Positions 1 through 10,808 are shown, numbered from the stretch's first letter. The stretch is 64,000 nucleotides of DNA from Asterias amurensis (GCF_032118995.1 NC_092660.1:18896501-18960500); one strand, 5' to 3'. Translations and numbers: made by a program. Notes: generated by a model not told the origin, from the sequence alone.

Positions 1-1259
1 TCTGGACGAGCGTAGTCATACTCTGGGCTGCCATTCTCTACTTCAGCTGGTTGGTAGTAGGTGTGTTGTGCGGGATTTGTCTCTTCAGTCGTAGTGGGTT
101 CCATGTAGACGCGATTCTTGTCCTCCGTTGGCTGCAGCTCCATGTAGGGATCGGGTTGGGTGTCTCGGGGTTCTTTCTCAGAGGTTAGTCTTCTTATCAG
201 ACGTTTCTGTCTGATATCACGAAGGATGAGAATGATAATGGAGACCAAGAATATAGCAGCGAGGACTATGAACGCTACAATCCATGGAGTTGAAGATGGG
301 GCTGAAGCAGACGAACTTAGGCTAGACTCGGTTGTTTTCTGCTCTGGTGTTGTTGGTTTTGTCATGGTAGATGTCGCAGAGGACGTTGAAGTAACCTCGT
401 TCTCTGTAGTTGGAGAAGGATTTCCAGTCGATGGTCTAGTTCCTGCTGTAGATGATGTTGACGTGGATGATGTTGTGGGTTCTGTCATGAGTATTGTCAC
501 GGTTTTCCTCACTGTAATTGGTCCGATTTGACATGTACGTTGCATACCAGCAAAATACATTGATGATATGAAGCATTCGAATACAACACCATTATCATCA
601 TCATCCACTGTCAAATCTGATGTTCTTAGGACTGTATCGTTATCATCGTTGATTACTGATATCCAGTTGGTGTATCTAGAAGTCTGTATAGTGGCATTGA
701 TCGTCATTGTGACTGTTCCGTGACTGCTCTCAGATGAACACCTCATATCTAACTCTGTCCCAGCGTCTACTGTAATGGGTCCAGCAGGAGAGCACATAGG
801 GAAGGACGCATTGGGGTAGTATAACACTGAAAGTGTTACACTGGATGTGGCTACGATGGTGTTGCCTACGATCGATAATGGGTCATTGACATTACACACA
901 TATTCATCAGTATCGGCCCTCTGCACATTGGTGATGGTAAAGTCTTGGAGAACTGTTTGAGTATTAACACCTACCGATGTACCGAAGATGATCCGTCCAT
1001 TGTTGTTAAAAACAGTGATTTCACCCCATCTCAAGGTCTTTTTTGGATCTTCAGTTGCCCACTCTACGACATTATCCGACTCGAGGTTTGTAGCGGTACA
1101 CCTCATATCAACCTGCCCGCCCTCCTTACGATCAGCCTCTGGTGTTAAGATCTCCGCATACGCTGTTGGTTGAGCAGTGATAACCATCAGGAGTCCGCCT
1201 GCATCAAGTGAACACCAAACACACACCAACAAAACATACATCGAGATCTTTCCATCCAT
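1..1259 (-). CDS. Class A two-Ig-domain membrane receptor (G1), 3' end cut by window edge
   Basis: My translation from the ATG at 1259 runs open to base 1 (about 419 codons) and the sequence stops in the tail just after the PEYDYARP motif, so only the last two tyrosine motifs and the stop are missing. Order: signal peptide (about residues 1-29), V-like Ig domain with the MRC, EW and DTDEYVC landmarks, second Ig-like domain with the CSPAG start, stalk rich in Ser/Thr, one membrane span and a tail with YMEL and VYMEP. The stalk is longer than in sister genes, with an added block containing TKPTTPEQKT. The start is set by homology with the other copies and by a strong context (A at -3, G at +4). 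Family membership is clear; ligand unknown. Confidence 0.85.
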   Translation of the reverse strand, partial: MDGKISMYVLLVCVWCSLDAGGLLMVITAQPTAYAEILTPEADRKEGGQVDMRCTATNLESDNVVEWATEDPKKTLRWGEITVFNNNGRIIFGTSVGVNTQTVLQDFTITNVQRADTDEYVCNVNDPLSIVGNTIVATSSVTLSVLYYPNASFPMCSPAGPITVDAGTELDMRCSSESSHGTVTMTINATIQTSRYTNWISVINDDNDTVLRTSDLTVDDDDNGVVFECFISSMYFAGMQRTCQIGPITVRKTVTILMTEPTTSSTSTSSTAGTRPSTGNPSPTTENEVTSTSSATSTMTKPTTPEQKTTESSLSSSASAPSSTPWIVAFIVLAAIFLVSIIILILRDIRQKRLIRRLTSEKEPRDTQPDPYMELQPTEDKNRVYMEPTTTEETNPAQHTYYQPAEVENGSPEYDYARP

Positions 1260-1287
1260 CGTATTGAATCTTAGTTTTAAGTTGCTA

Positions 1288-1329
1288 TTAATCATTTCTG
1301 GAGAAGACGGATAAAGGATGGAAATGCAT
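1288..1329 (-). other. Upstream ORF of G1, shortened
   Basis: A 13-codon reading frame, MHFHPLSVFSRND, upstream of the G1 start. It matches the conserved leader peptide frame of the sister genes but ends early because one T is missing after the GAT codon. Confidence 0.4.
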
Positions 1330-2307
1330 GAAGTTGAATGATCCCACGTTCACACACAGCTCAATGTAAGAGGGATTTAATGTACGTTTAACGATGAATG
1401 GCTGACTTCCTTATACTGAGCACGACACGCCAATGAACTTCAACAATAACACAACTCTTGGTTTTCATTTTACGGCAACAAGTTTAACAATAAGGGTCAC
1501 AAGGTCGCAGTTCAACTGATTTTTGATAATACCTAAAAAGAAGAAGAATCAAATCAAATAGTTTGACAAATGTTGCCCTTTAAACTGTCATTTTACAGTC
1601 TTTCAGTCGCTTGGATATATGAGAATTGGTTTGCCAAAGAAGTTATTTCAATTCTTGCTGATCGCTCTCAAAGAATGTGATCCGTATTTGGGCAAAGAAG
1701 ATTGTGATGTCATAGATTTCCCAGGGTAGCACAAAACTGATTTTGGAAATTAACTGATTGTTCAGTTCTGGGTATAGATGTATCTCAACGACACCAACGG
1801 TGCCAGCAGGGGTCTGATGTCCTTTATTGTCTATTTTCAATACAGCATGCACAACTTGATCGAGGGAAACCGTTCATTTGGCCTCAACCAAAAGTTTAAA
1901 AGTCTGTTAAAATCTTTCAGTATTTTGGCAGAATAATTTTCCTAACCCATACAAAGTCCTCGATCTCGTTTTAGTATAACAAAAAATATGAATGGATACA
2001 TTCGTTTTGTAGGAGGAATAATAAGTATACGTGTTGAGGCAATGAGGTCCGTTCTTTCCCGATTGAGATGACGTTTAAAATACACTTGTCATTAATTTAT
2101 TCAAATCCAGCAGGTTCATTTATATAAACACAGTATGATTGCAAACTGATAATCATTTAGGAATGCAAATTTATTCATATCAAGCAGGTTCATACATATT
2201 CATGTTTTCCGATTACATTTATCTGACTCAAAATCTTGGTGCTTTTTTAAATTTATCAATATAAACCACAAGGGAAACTGACTGGGTAAATTTTAAAATG
2301 ATTTTTG

Positions 2308-2416
2308 GGGTTGAACAAAGAATTGACTAGAGTGGGATTCGAACCAACGACCTCTGGCACGTTAATCCGGAGGTCGTTGGTTCGAGTCCCACCCTAGTCA
2401 ATTGTTTGTGCAACCC
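2308..2416. repeat. tRNA-like inverted foldback, copy 1
   Basis: Two near-complementary arms of about 50 bases meet at a short loop around 'ggcacgttaatcc'. Each arm reads outward as a tRNA 3' half: the plus-strand arm has the B-box-like GGTTCGAGTCC preceded by GTTAATCCGGAGGTC, which resembles the anticodon loop and variable region of tRNA-Asn(GTT). No 5' tRNA half or A box is present, so it is not a tRNA gene. Confidence 0.75.
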
Positions 2417-2619
2417 AAAAGAATTATTTTTAATATAAAAATAATGTGTTATTTATTTACAGAAGTTTTAATTCAAAATGAATATTCACAAATCAGTAAT
2501 CATAGCAAGCAGGTTTTTACAGTGTTGATGTAATCTGACTACAAAGAAAAATTCTTTTTTTTTATGTTCTGACTTTGTGTACTTTTATGATCAACCCTAA
2601 AACGTGACGTGAGAATATA

Positions 2620-2746
2620 TTAAAGGGGCTTTGTCGTCTTGCTCATAAAAGGCGTGTGGCTGTACATGGAACTCACACACGGTTACTGTACGTGCACACT
2701 CCCTCCGTATCATATCTATTTGGGCATAAAGACACAGCTCCTTTAA
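2620..2746. mobile_element. 125-bp TTAA MITE, copy 1
   Basis: Terminal inverted repeats of the type TTAAAGGGGCTGTGTCGTC and its complement, flanked by TTAA. Too short to code for anything. The TTAA target points to a piggyBac-like or other TTAA-specific transposase supplied elsewhere. Confidence 0.75.
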
Positions 2747-3240
2747 CCTTAACTTGCACCAACCACATTGATTCAATGTTTAGCGTTATTGAAAAACATA
2801 CAATAACATGAACATAAGTTTGACAAATATAACTTTCATGGACAATACTTTTTTTAATAATCATAAATGCATTTGCAAATATTTTACAACGAGTGTACAC
2901 GCCTTTGAATCGTGTGGAATAAGAAAAATTAATGAGTTTGTTTTGTATATTTAATTTGGATACGTTTAATTACATAATCGAGGTGTACATGTATTTCAAA
3001 ATAATATCAAAATCAATAACTATCGAATAGATCAATGATAGTTTATTATTGTTGTCAGTAATTTATTCATTATGAGGTTCATTTATGAAATCCATAGAGG
3101 ACAATAGAAATTGCCCTCTCTTCCAAAAATGGACGTTTGTATTGTAGCATTTGGGAGATGTTGTGTACAAAGTACTCTGTAATTATCTGAACCTTTTGAG
3201 TGAGTGTCGTCTTGAATATTGTACCACTATGGTTTGTATG

Positions 3241-3470
3241 TACACTGCAACAACTGGGGTGTCAAATTGACACCAAGTGTTTAGTCACATAACGATACCA
3301 AATAGAGAATCAAAGTAATCACCATAGGAGGTTAACGCCAATGTAAATGTTTTCACAGAAATAAGTGGTTTTTTTAAAACACCACATTGTGTAAAATATT
3401 GATGATTTTTTTTCATCTTAACGTGACAACACCCATGGTGCACATTTTAACACCAAGTTTTTGCAATGTA
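3241..3470. mobile_element. Gene-adjacent MITE beside the G2 stop
   Basis: Non-coding element of about 230 bp whose ends are imperfect inverted repeats (start TACACTGCAACAACTGGGG, end complementary to TACATTGCAAAAACT). Copies sit within about 20-40 bp of the stop codon of most class A genes. Confidence 0.65.
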
Positions 3471-3497
3471 TATGGTACTCTTGTGTCTAATTGTTAA

Positions 3498-3878
3498 AGG
3501 AACACGTTGCCTTGGATCGGACGAGTTGGTCTATATAAAGCGTTTGTAACCGCTTTTATAAATTGCATATGGTTGGAAAGATGTTTTAAAAGTAGAATAC
3601 AATGATCCACACAAGTTTGCCCCGAAATTGCCTGGTTTTCCTTTTACTGTGCGAACTAACACGGTCAGCCATTTATGGGAGTCAAAAATTTGACTCCCAT
3701 AAATGGCCGACCGTGTTAGTCTACGAGGTTAAAGGAAAACCGTGCAATTTCGAGGCATGTTTGTGTGGATCATTGTATTCTACATTTACAACATCTTTCT
3801 ACCCATGTGCATTTTATAACAAACGGTTACAAACGCTTTTCAAAGACCAACTCGACCGATCCAAGGCAACGTGTTCCT
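3498..3878. mobile_element. Foldback TTAA MITE inserted into the G2 stop codon region
   Basis: An almost perfect palindrome of 381 bp flanked by TTAA at 3494-3497 and 3879-3882. The ends (AGGAACACGTTGCCTTGGAT and its complement) match along at least 30 bases, and the centre is a second strong inverted repeat around 'gggagtcaaaaatttgactccc'. Sister genes have the uninterrupted sequence GTTAATGTTC at this point, which fixes the insertion site exactly. Confidence 0.9.
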
Positions 3879-5101
3879 TTAATGTTCTGATACTGCTTCT
3901 CAGCTGAACTCTGTGGCACTCTGACCGCTTCATAGCTGGTGTTGGTGCTACCCTCTGGACGAGCGTAGTCATACTCTGGGCTACCATTTTCTACTTTAAC
4001 TGGTTGGTAGTAGGTATCTTCTGTGGGATTTGTCTCTTCAGTCGTAGTGGGTTCCATGTAGACGCGATTATTGTCCTCCGTTGGCTGCAGCTCCATGTAG
4101 GGATCAGCTTGGGTGACTCGGGGTTCTTTTTCAGAGATGAGTCTTTTTATCAGACGGTTCTTTCTGACGTCACGAAGGACGAGAATGACGATGATGACGA
4201 AAAATGTAATGGCAAAAATAATAGCAATTAACGCTAGAATCCATGGAGTTGAAGATGGAGTTGGTATAGTGCTGGTAATTCCATTGTTTTGTGACGTCAT
4301 ACTTTCGGATGTTGTTATCTGCTCCACCGTCATGGGTATTGTCATTGTGTTCCTCACTGTTATTGGGCCGATTTGACAAGGACGTTGCATAGTAGTGAAA
4401 TACATTGATGCGATGACGCAATCGAATGCAACACCATTATCAGCATCATCCACTGTCAAATCTAAAGTCCTTACGACTGTATCGTTATCATCGTTGATTA
4501 CTGATGTCCAGTTGGTGTATCTAGAATTCTGTATAGTGGGATTGATCGTCATTGTGACTGTTCCGTGACTGCTCTCAGATGAACATCTCATATCTAACTC
4601 TGTCCCAGCGTCTACTGTAATGGGTCCAGCAGGAGAGCACATAGGGAAGAACGCATTGGGGAAGTATAACACTGAAAGTGTTACACTGGATGTGGCTACG
4701 ATGTTGCCGCCTCCACCCTGTATTGGGTCATAGACATTACACACATATTCATCAGTATCGGCCCTCTGCACATTGGTGATGGTAAAGTCTTGAACAACTG
4801 TTTGAGTATTCGTACCCGATGTACCGAAGATGAATCGTCCGTTTCTATTATGAATAGTGAACTCACCAAATCTCAGGGTCTGTATTGGATCTTCAGTTTC
4901 CCACTCCACAATATGATCCGACTCGAGGTTTGTAGCGGTACACCTCATATCAACCTGCCCGCCCTCCTTACCATCAGCCTCTGGTGTTAAGATCACCGCA
5001 GACACTGTTGGTTGAGCAGTGACAACCATCAGGAATCCGCCTGCATCAAGTGAACACCAAACACACAGCAACAAAACATACATCGAGATTCTTCCACCCA
5101 T
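3827..5101 (-). CDS. Class A two-Ig-domain receptor (G2) with MITE-derived C-terminus
   Basis: 424 aa. Signal peptide 1-29; V-like Ig domain about 30-147 with MRC, VEWETEDP and DTDEYVC; second Ig-like domain about 150-255; a short stalk (VEQITTSESM type, shared only with G13); membrane span starting at PWILALIAII; basic stop-transfer RDVRKNRLIKR; tail with DPYMEL, VYMEP, TYYQPV, YDYARP, TSYEAV and YQNI. Sister proteins end in QNINN or QNINK. Here the MITE at 3498-3878 has replaced the last two codons and the stop, so translation continues for about 17 extra residues (KGTRCLGSVELVFEKRL) from transposon sequence. In place of the usual 'RKEGG' it has 'GKEGG'. Intact otherwise. Confidence 0.9.
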   Translation of the reverse strand: MGGRISMYVLLLCVWCSLDAGGFLMVVTAQPTVSAVILTPEADGKEGGQVDMRCTATNLESDHIVEWETEDPIQTLRFGEFTIHNRNGRFIFGTSGTNTQTVVQDFTITNVQRADTDEYVCNVYDPIQGGGGNIVATSSVTLSVLYFPNAFFPMCSPAGPITVDAGTELDMRCSSESSHGTVTMTINPTIQNSRYTNWTSVINDDNDTVVRTLDLTVDDADNGVAFDCVIASMYFTTMQRPCQIGPITVRNTMTIPMTVEQITTSESMTSQNNGITSTIPTPSSTPWILALIAIIFAITFFVIIVILVLRDVRKNRLIKRLISEKEPRVTQADPYMELQPTEDNNRVYMEPTTTEETNPTEDTYYQPVKVENGSPEYDYARPEGSTNTSYEAVRVPQSSAEKQYQNIKGTRCLGSVELVFEKRL

Positions 5102-5604
5102 CGTATTGAATCTGAGCTTATTAAGTTGCGTTTAAATCATTCCTTGAGAAGACGGATTTAGGATGGAAATGTATGAAGTAGAATGATCCTACGTTCACAC
5201 ACAACTCAATGTAATAGTGATTTAATGTACATTTAACGATATATGGGTGTACTTCCTTATGCTGAGCACGGCACGCCAATGAACTTCAACAATAACACAA
5301 TTCTGGGTTTTCATTTTTACGGCAACAGGTTTAACAATAAGGGTCACAATGTCGCAGTTCAACTGATTCGATAATACCCTTATACCAACAGAAAACATGA
5401 CGTATTTCTTGCCATTAATGTAATTTTCTTAATATTAGTAGAATGGTTTGAAACAGAAGAATCAAGTCAAATAGTTTGACAAATGTTGCCCTTTTAAACC
5501 TTTATTTTACGGTCTTTTAGTCGCTTTGATACGTGAGAATTGGTTTGTCAAAGAACTTATTTAAATTCTTACTGGGGGCTCTCAAAGAATGTGATCTGTT
5601 TTTG

Positions 5605-5660
5605 GGGAAAAAATATTGTGACGTCATAGATTGCCCAAGGTAGCACGAAACTGATTTGGA
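5605..5660. promoter_or_regulatory. Conserved CRE-like block upstream of G2
   Basis: The palindrome TGACGTCA (a perfect cAMP response element/ATF site) sits in a block reading ATAGATTGCCCAAGGTAGCAC that recurs upstream of most genes in the window. About 0.5 kb from the G2 start. Function inferred from motif and conservation only. Confidence 0.4.
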
Positions 5661-6227
5661 AAGTATCTGATTGTTCAGTTCTGGGTATAGGTGTATTCCG
5701 TCTACAACGCCACCAACGGTGCTAATGGTCTAATGTCCTTTATTGTCTATGTTTAATACAGCATGCACAACCTGATCAAGGAAAACTGGTCATTCGGCCT
5801 CGAATCAAAAGTTTAAAAGTCTGTTAAAATCTGTCAGTATTTATTTTGGCAGAATAATTTTCCTAACTCATACAAAGTCCTTGATCTCGTTTTAGTATAA
5901 CAAAAATATGAATGGATACATTCGTTTTGTAGGAGGAATAATAAGTATACGTGTTGAGGCAATGAGGTCCGTTCTTTCCCGATTGAGATGACGTTTAAAA
6001 TACACTTGTCATTAATTTATTCAAATCCAGCAGGTTCATTTATATAAACACAGTCTGATTGCAAACTAATAATCATTTAGGAATGCAAATTTATTCATAT
6101 CAAGCAGGTTCATACATATTCATGTTTTCCGATTACATTTATCTGACTCAAGATCTTGCTGCTTTTTTTAATTTATCAATATAAACCACAAGGGAAACTG
6201 ACTGGGTAAATTTTAAAATGATTTTTG

Positions 6228-6336
6228 GGGTTGAACAAAGAATTGACTAGAGTGGAATTCGAACCAATGACCTCCGGCACGTTAATCCGGAGGTCGTTGG
6301 TTCGAATCCCACTCTAGTCAATTCTTTGTTCAACCC
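6228..6336. repeat. tRNA-like inverted foldback, copy 2
   Basis: Same palindrome as at 2308; arms pair over the CCTCCGGCACGTTAATCCGGAGG centre. Confidence 0.75.
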
Positions 6337-6528
6337 AAAAAATATTTTCAATATAAAAAAAATGTGTTATTTATTTACAGAAGTTTTAATTCAAAATAAA
6401 TATTCACAAATCAGTAATCATAACAAGCAGGTTTTTACAGTGTTGATGTAATCTGACTACAAAGAAAAATTCTTTTTTTTGTTCTGACTTTGTGTACTTT
6501 TATGATCAACCCTAAAACGTGACGTATA

Positions 6529-6655
6529 TTAAAGGGGCCGTGTCGTCTTGCTCATAAAAGGCGTGTGGCTGTACATCGAACTCACACACAGTTACTGTAC
6601 GTGCACACTCCCTCCGTATCATATCTATTTGGGCATAAAGACACAGCTCCTTTAA
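6529..6655. mobile_element. 125-bp TTAA MITE, copy 2
   Basis: TTAA-flanked inverted ends AAAGGGGCCGTGTCGTC / GACACAGCTCCTTT. Confidence 0.75.
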
Positions 6656-7050
6656 CCTTAACTTGCACCAATCACATTGATTCAATGTTTAGCGTTACTT
6701 TAAAAACATACAATAACATGAACATAAGTTTGACAAAAATAACTTTCATGGACAATACTTTTTTTAATAATCATGAATGCATTTGCAAATATTTTACAAC
6801 GAGTGTACACGCCTTTGAATCGTGTGGAATAAAACAAACTAATGAGTTTGTTTTGTATATTTAATTTGGATACGTTTAATTACATAATCGAGGTGTACAT
6901 GTATTTCAAAATAATATCAAAACTAATATCTATCAAGTAGATCAATGATAGTTCATTATTGTTGTCAGTAAATTATTCATATATTTGAGGTTCATTTATG
7001 AAATCCATAGAGGACAATAGTAATTGCCCTCTCTTCCAAAAATTGACGTT

Positions 7051-7056
7051 TTTATT
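7051..7056 (-). terminator. Candidate polyadenylation signal for G3
   Basis: AATAAA on the minus strand about 340 bases past the G3 stop, at the far side of the MITE; the same hexamer lies at the equivalent place after G7 (25413-25418), G13 (60902-60907) and G10 (46057-46062). Confidence 0.3.
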
Positions 7057-7153
7057 GTAGCTTCTAGGAGGTGTTGTGTACAAAGTACTCTGTAATTATC
7101 TAAACCTTTTGAGTGAGTGTTGTCTTGAATATTGTACCACTATGGTTTTTATG

Positions 7154-7376
7154 TACACTGCAACAACTGGGGTGTCAAATTGACACCAAGTGTTAGTCAC
7201 ATAACGATACCAAATAGAGAATCAAAGTAATCACCATAGGAGGTTAACGCCAATGTAAATGTTTTCACAGAAATAAGTGTTTTTAAACACCACATTGTGT
7301 AAAATATTGATTTTTTTTTTCATCTTAACGTGACAACACCCATGGTGTAAATTTTAACACCCAGTTTTGCAATGTA
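7154..7376. mobile_element. Gene-adjacent MITE beside the G3 stop
   Basis: About 223 bp, ends 18 bases before the G3 stop codon; inner motif TTGACACCAAGTG and CACCCATGGTGTAAA. Confidence 0.65.
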
Positions 7377-7393
7377 TATGGTACTCGCGATGT

Positions 7394-8698
7394 CTAATTG
7401 TTAATGTTCTGATACTGCTTCTTAGTTGAACTCTTTGGCACTCTTACCGCTTCATAGCTGGTGTTGGTGCTGCCCTCTGGACGAGCGTAGTCATACTCTG
7501 GGCTGCCATTCTCTACTTCAACTGGTTGGTAGTAGGTATCGCGTTTTTGAATTGTCTCTTCAGTCGTAGTGGGTTCCATGTAGACGCGATTCTTGTCCTC
7601 CGTTGCCTGCAGCTCCATGTAGGGATCAGGTTGGGTGACTCGGTTTTTGTTCTCAGATGTGAGTCTTTTTATCCTACGGTTCTTTTTGACGTCACGAATG
7701 ATAAGAATGATGATGATGACAAAGAATGTAACAGCGAGGACTAAGACAACAATGAAAGCTACAATCCATGGAGTTGAAGATGGGGCTGCATCAGACGAGC
7801 TTGGGCTAGACACAGTTGAAGAGGTTGAAGTAACCTCGTTCTCTGTAGTTGGAGTAGGATTTCCAATCGATGGTGTCGTTGATCCTGCTGTAGATGATGT
7901 TGACATGGATGATGTTGTGGGTTCTGTCATGGGTATTGTCACGGTGTTCCTCACTGTAATTGGTCCGATTTGACATGTACCATGCATACCAGCGAAATAC
8001 ATTGATGCGATAACGCAATCGAATGCAACACCATTATCAGCATCATCCACTGTCAAATCTAATGTCCTTAAGACTGTATCGCTATCGTCGTTGATTACCA
8101 ATGCCCAGTTGGTGTATCTAGAAGTCTGTATAGTGGGATTGATCGTCATTGTGACTCTTCCGTGACTGCTCTCAGATGAACATCTCATATCTAACTCTGT
8201 CCAAGCGTCTACTGTAATGGGTCCAGCAGGAGAGCACATAGGGAAGGACGCACTGGGGAAGTATAACACTGAAAGTGTTACACTGGATCTGGCTACGATG
8301 GTGTTGCCTCCGATCGATATTGGATCATTGATATGACACACATATTCATCAGTATCGGCCCTCTGCACATTGGTGATGGTAAAGTCTTGAACAACTGTTT
8401 GAGTAGCTTTATCTACCGATGTATCGAAGATGAACCGTCCATTGTTAATAACAGTGGCTCCACCCCATCTCAGGGTCTCTATAGGGTCCTCAGTCCTCCA
8501 CTCCACAATGTGATCCGACTCGAGGTTTGTAGCGGTACACCTCATATCAACCTGCCCGCCCTCCTTACGATCAGCCTCTGGTGTTAAGATCTCTGCATAC
8601 GCTGTTGGTTGAGCAGTGACAACCATCAGAAATCCGCCTGCATCAAGTGAACACCAAACACACACCAGCAAAACATACATCGAGATCCTTCCATCCAT
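7394..8698 (-). CDS. Class A two-Ig-domain receptor (G3)
   Basis: 434 aa, intact. Signal peptide about 1-29, V-like Ig domain with Cys 54 and the DTDEYVC cysteine, second Ig domain with four cysteines, long Ser/Thr stalk (TSSMSTSSTAG, then TENEVTSTSS), membrane span from PWIVAFIVVL, tail with DPYMEL, VYMEP, TYYQPV, YDYARP, TSYEAV and YQNI, ending QNINN. Loop after the last Ig1 cysteine reads HINDPISIGG, unlike neighbours. The tail carries EETIQKRDTYY, where others have NPAQHTYY. Start chosen by homology and strong context; an upstream ORF ends 19 bases before it. Confidence 0.92.
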   Translation of the reverse strand: MDGRISMYVLLVCVWCSLDAGGFLMVVTAQPTAYAEILTPEADRKEGGQVDMRCTATNLESDHIVEWRTEDPIETLRWGGATVINNGRFIFDTSVDKATQTVVQDFTITNVQRADTDEYVCHINDPISIGGNTIVARSSVTLSVLYFPSASFPMCSPAGPITVDAWTELDMRCSSESSHGRVTMTINPTIQTSRYTNWALVINDDSDTVLRTLDLTVDDADNGVAFDCVIASMYFAGMHGTCQIGPITVRNTVTIPMTEPTTSSMSTSSTAGSTTPSIGNPTPTTENEVTSTSSTVSSPSSSDAAPSSTPWIVAFIVVLVLAVTFFVIIIILIIRDVKKNRRIKRLTSENKNRVTQPDPYMELQATEDKNRVYMEPTTTEETIQKRDTYYQPVEVENGSPEYDYARPEGSTNTSYEAVRVPKSSTKKQYQNINN

Positions 8699-8717
8699 CG
8701 TATTGAATCTGAGTTTA

Positions 8718-8771
8718 TTAAGTTGCTATTAAATCATTCCTGGAGACGACGGGTAAAGGATGGAAATGCAT
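8718..8771 (-). other. Conserved upstream ORF of G3
   Basis: 17 codons, MHFHPLPVVSRNDLIAT, with the stop 19 bases before the receptor ATG. Confidence 0.45.
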
Positions 8772-9807
8772 GAAGTAGAATGATCCCACGTTCACATACA
8801 GCTCAATGTAATAGTGATTTAATGTACGTTTACTTCCTTCTGAGCACCACACGCCAATGAACTTCAACAATAACACAATTCTGGGTTTTCATTTTTACGG
8901 TAACAGGTTTAACAATAAGGTCACAATGTCGCAGTTCAACTGATTCTAAAAAATACCCCAAAACCAACAGAAAATATGACGTATTTCTTGCCATTAATGT
9001 AATTTTCTTAATATTAGTAGAATGGTTTGAAACAGAAGAATCAAGTCAAATAGTTTGACAATATTGTTGCCCTTTTAAACCTTCATTTCACGGTCTTTTA
9101 GTCGCTTTGATATGTGAGAATTGGTTTGCCAAAGAACTTATTTAAATTCTTACTGATGGCTCTCAATAAATGTGACCTGTTTTGGGGAAAAAAATATTGT
9201 GATGTCATAGATTGCCCGTGGCACGAAACTGATTTGGAAAGTATCTGATTGTTCAGCTCTGGGTATAGGTGTATTCCGTCTACAACGCCACCAACGGTGC
9301 TAATGGTCTAATGTCCTTTATTGTCTATGTTTAATACTGCATGCACAACTTGATCGAGGAAAACCGTTCATTTGGCCTCAACCAAAGATTTACAAGTCTT
9401 TTAAAATTTTTCAGTGTTTTGGCAGAATAATTTTCCTAACTTTATTACAAAGTACTCGATTTCGTTTTAATATAAAAAATATGAATGGATACATTCATTT
9501 TGTAGGAGGAATAATAAGTATACGTGTTGAGGCAATGAGGTCCGTTCTTATGACGTTTAAGATACCACGTGTTGATATCAATCACTCGTCATTAATTCAT
9601 TCAAATCCAACAGGTTCATTTACATAAACACAGTCTGATTGCAAACTGATAATCATTTAGGAATGCAAATTTATTCATATCAAGCAGGTTCATACATATT
9701 CATGTTTTCCGATTACATTTATCTGACTCAAAATCTTGTTGCTTTTTTTAATTTATCAATATAAACCACAAGGGAAACTGACTGGGTAAATTTTAAAATG
9801 ATTTTGG

Positions 9808-9918
9808 GGGTTGAACAAAGAATTGACTAGAGTGGAGTTCGAACCAATGACCTCCGGCACGTTAATCCGTAAGTCGTTGGTTCGAATCCAACTCTAGTCA
9901 ATTCTTTGTTCAACCCCC
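9808..9918. repeat. tRNA-like inverted foldback, copy 3
   Basis: As at 2308, but with more mismatches between arms (right arm CCGTAAGTC against left CCTCCGG). Confidence 0.7.
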
Positions 9919-10111
9919 AAAAAATATTTTTAATATAAAAATAATGTGTTATTTTTTTACAGAAGTTTTAATTCAAAATGAATATTCACAAATCAGTAAT
10001 CATAGCAAGCAGGTTTTTACAGTGTTGATGTAATCTGACTACAAAGAAAAATATTTGTTCTGACTTTGTGTACTTTTATGATCAACCCTAAAAACGTGAC
10101 GTGAGAATATA

Positions 10112-10238
10112 TTAAAGGGGCTGTGTCGTCTTGCTCATAAAAGGCGTGTGGCTGTACATGGAACTCACACACAGTTACTGTACATGCACACTCCCTCCGT
10201 ATCACATCTATTTGGGCATAAAGACACAGCTCCTTTAA
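10112..10238. mobile_element. 125-bp TTAA MITE, copy 3
   Basis: TTAA-flanked, ends AAAGGGGCTGTGTCGTC / GACACAGCTCCTTT. Confidence 0.75.
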
Positions 10239-10424
10239 CCTTAACTTGCACCAATCACATTGATTCAATGGTTAGCGTTACTTTAAAAACATACAATAAC
10301 ATGAACATAAATTTGACAAATATAACTTTTTTTGACAATACTTTTTTTATAATCATGAATGCAATTGCAAATATTTTACAACGATCAGTACACGCCTTTG
10401 AATCGTATGGTATAATTTGTTTGT

Positions 10425-10808
10425 TTAAAAACACTGGACACTATTGGTCATTGTCAAAGACCAGTCTTTTCACTTCGTGTATCTTAACATATGCATAAAA
10501 TAACAAACCTCTGAAAATTTGAGCTCAATTGGTCGTCGAAGTTGCGAGATAATAATGAAAGAAAAACACCCTTGTCACACGAAGTTGTGTGCGTTTAGAT
10601 GGTTGACTTCGAGACATCAAATTCTAAATCTGAGGTCTCGAAATCAAATTCGTGGAAAATTACTTCTTTCTCGAAAATCATGTCACTTCAGAGGCAGCCG
10701 TTTCTCGCTATGTTTTATACCATCAACATCTCCCATTACTCGTCACCAAGTAAGGTTTTATGCTAATAATTATTTGGAGTATTTACCAACAGTGTCCGCT
10801 GCCTTTAA
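10425..10808. mobile_element. 390-bp TTAA repeat ('cactggacactattgg' family), copy 1
   Basis: Begins ACACTGGACACTATTGGTCA and ends CCAACAGTGTCCGCTGCC, which are loosely inverted, with TTAA on both sides. Inner landmarks: GTCAAAGACCAGTC, GTCGTCGAAGTTGCGAGATA, GAGGTCTCGAAATCAAATTC. Non-coding. The G3 unit lacks it, so it is a later insertion into this unit. Confidence 0.75.

Larger units (their letters stand above)
1330..3240. other. Intergenic part of the class A tandem unit (G1 upstream, G2 downstream)
   Basis: No gene seen. From left to right it holds the conserved 5' flank of G1, a block with a TGATGTCA variant of the CRE-like site near 1706, the imperfect short repeats built on 'caagcaggttcatac', a tRNA-like foldback and a 125-bp MITE (both listed separately). 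It aligns by eye with 5.1-7.15 kb, 8.7-10.4 kb, 23.5-25.5 kb and 59.0-61.0 kb. Confidence 0.7.
5102..7153. other. Intergenic part of the class A tandem unit (G2 upstream, G3 downstream)
   Basis: No gene. The first 300 bases are the conserved 5' flank of G2; its upstream ORF has lost its ATG (ATA). A perfect TGACGTCA lies at 5619-5626 inside a block conserved in other units. The rest is AT-rich repeat DNA. Confidence 0.7.
8772..10424. other. Intergenic part of the class A tandem unit (G3 upstream)
   Basis: No gene. It contains the conserved G3 5' flank, a TGATGTCA variant of the CRE-like site near 9198, and the repeats listed separately. Confidence 0.65.

Noticed and set aside
160-531. Plus-strand frame of 123 codons, and similar ones opposite every class A gene
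   Set aside because: Antisense shadow of the receptor stalk, span and tail codons; the same shadow recurs opposite each copy and has no features of its own.
2308-2416. Pair of convergent tRNA genes
   Set aside because: Only 3' halves are present, without A boxes or acceptor 5' strands.
3602-3907. 101-codon plus-strand frame
   Set aside because: Lies within the palindromic MITE and the antisense of the G2 tail.
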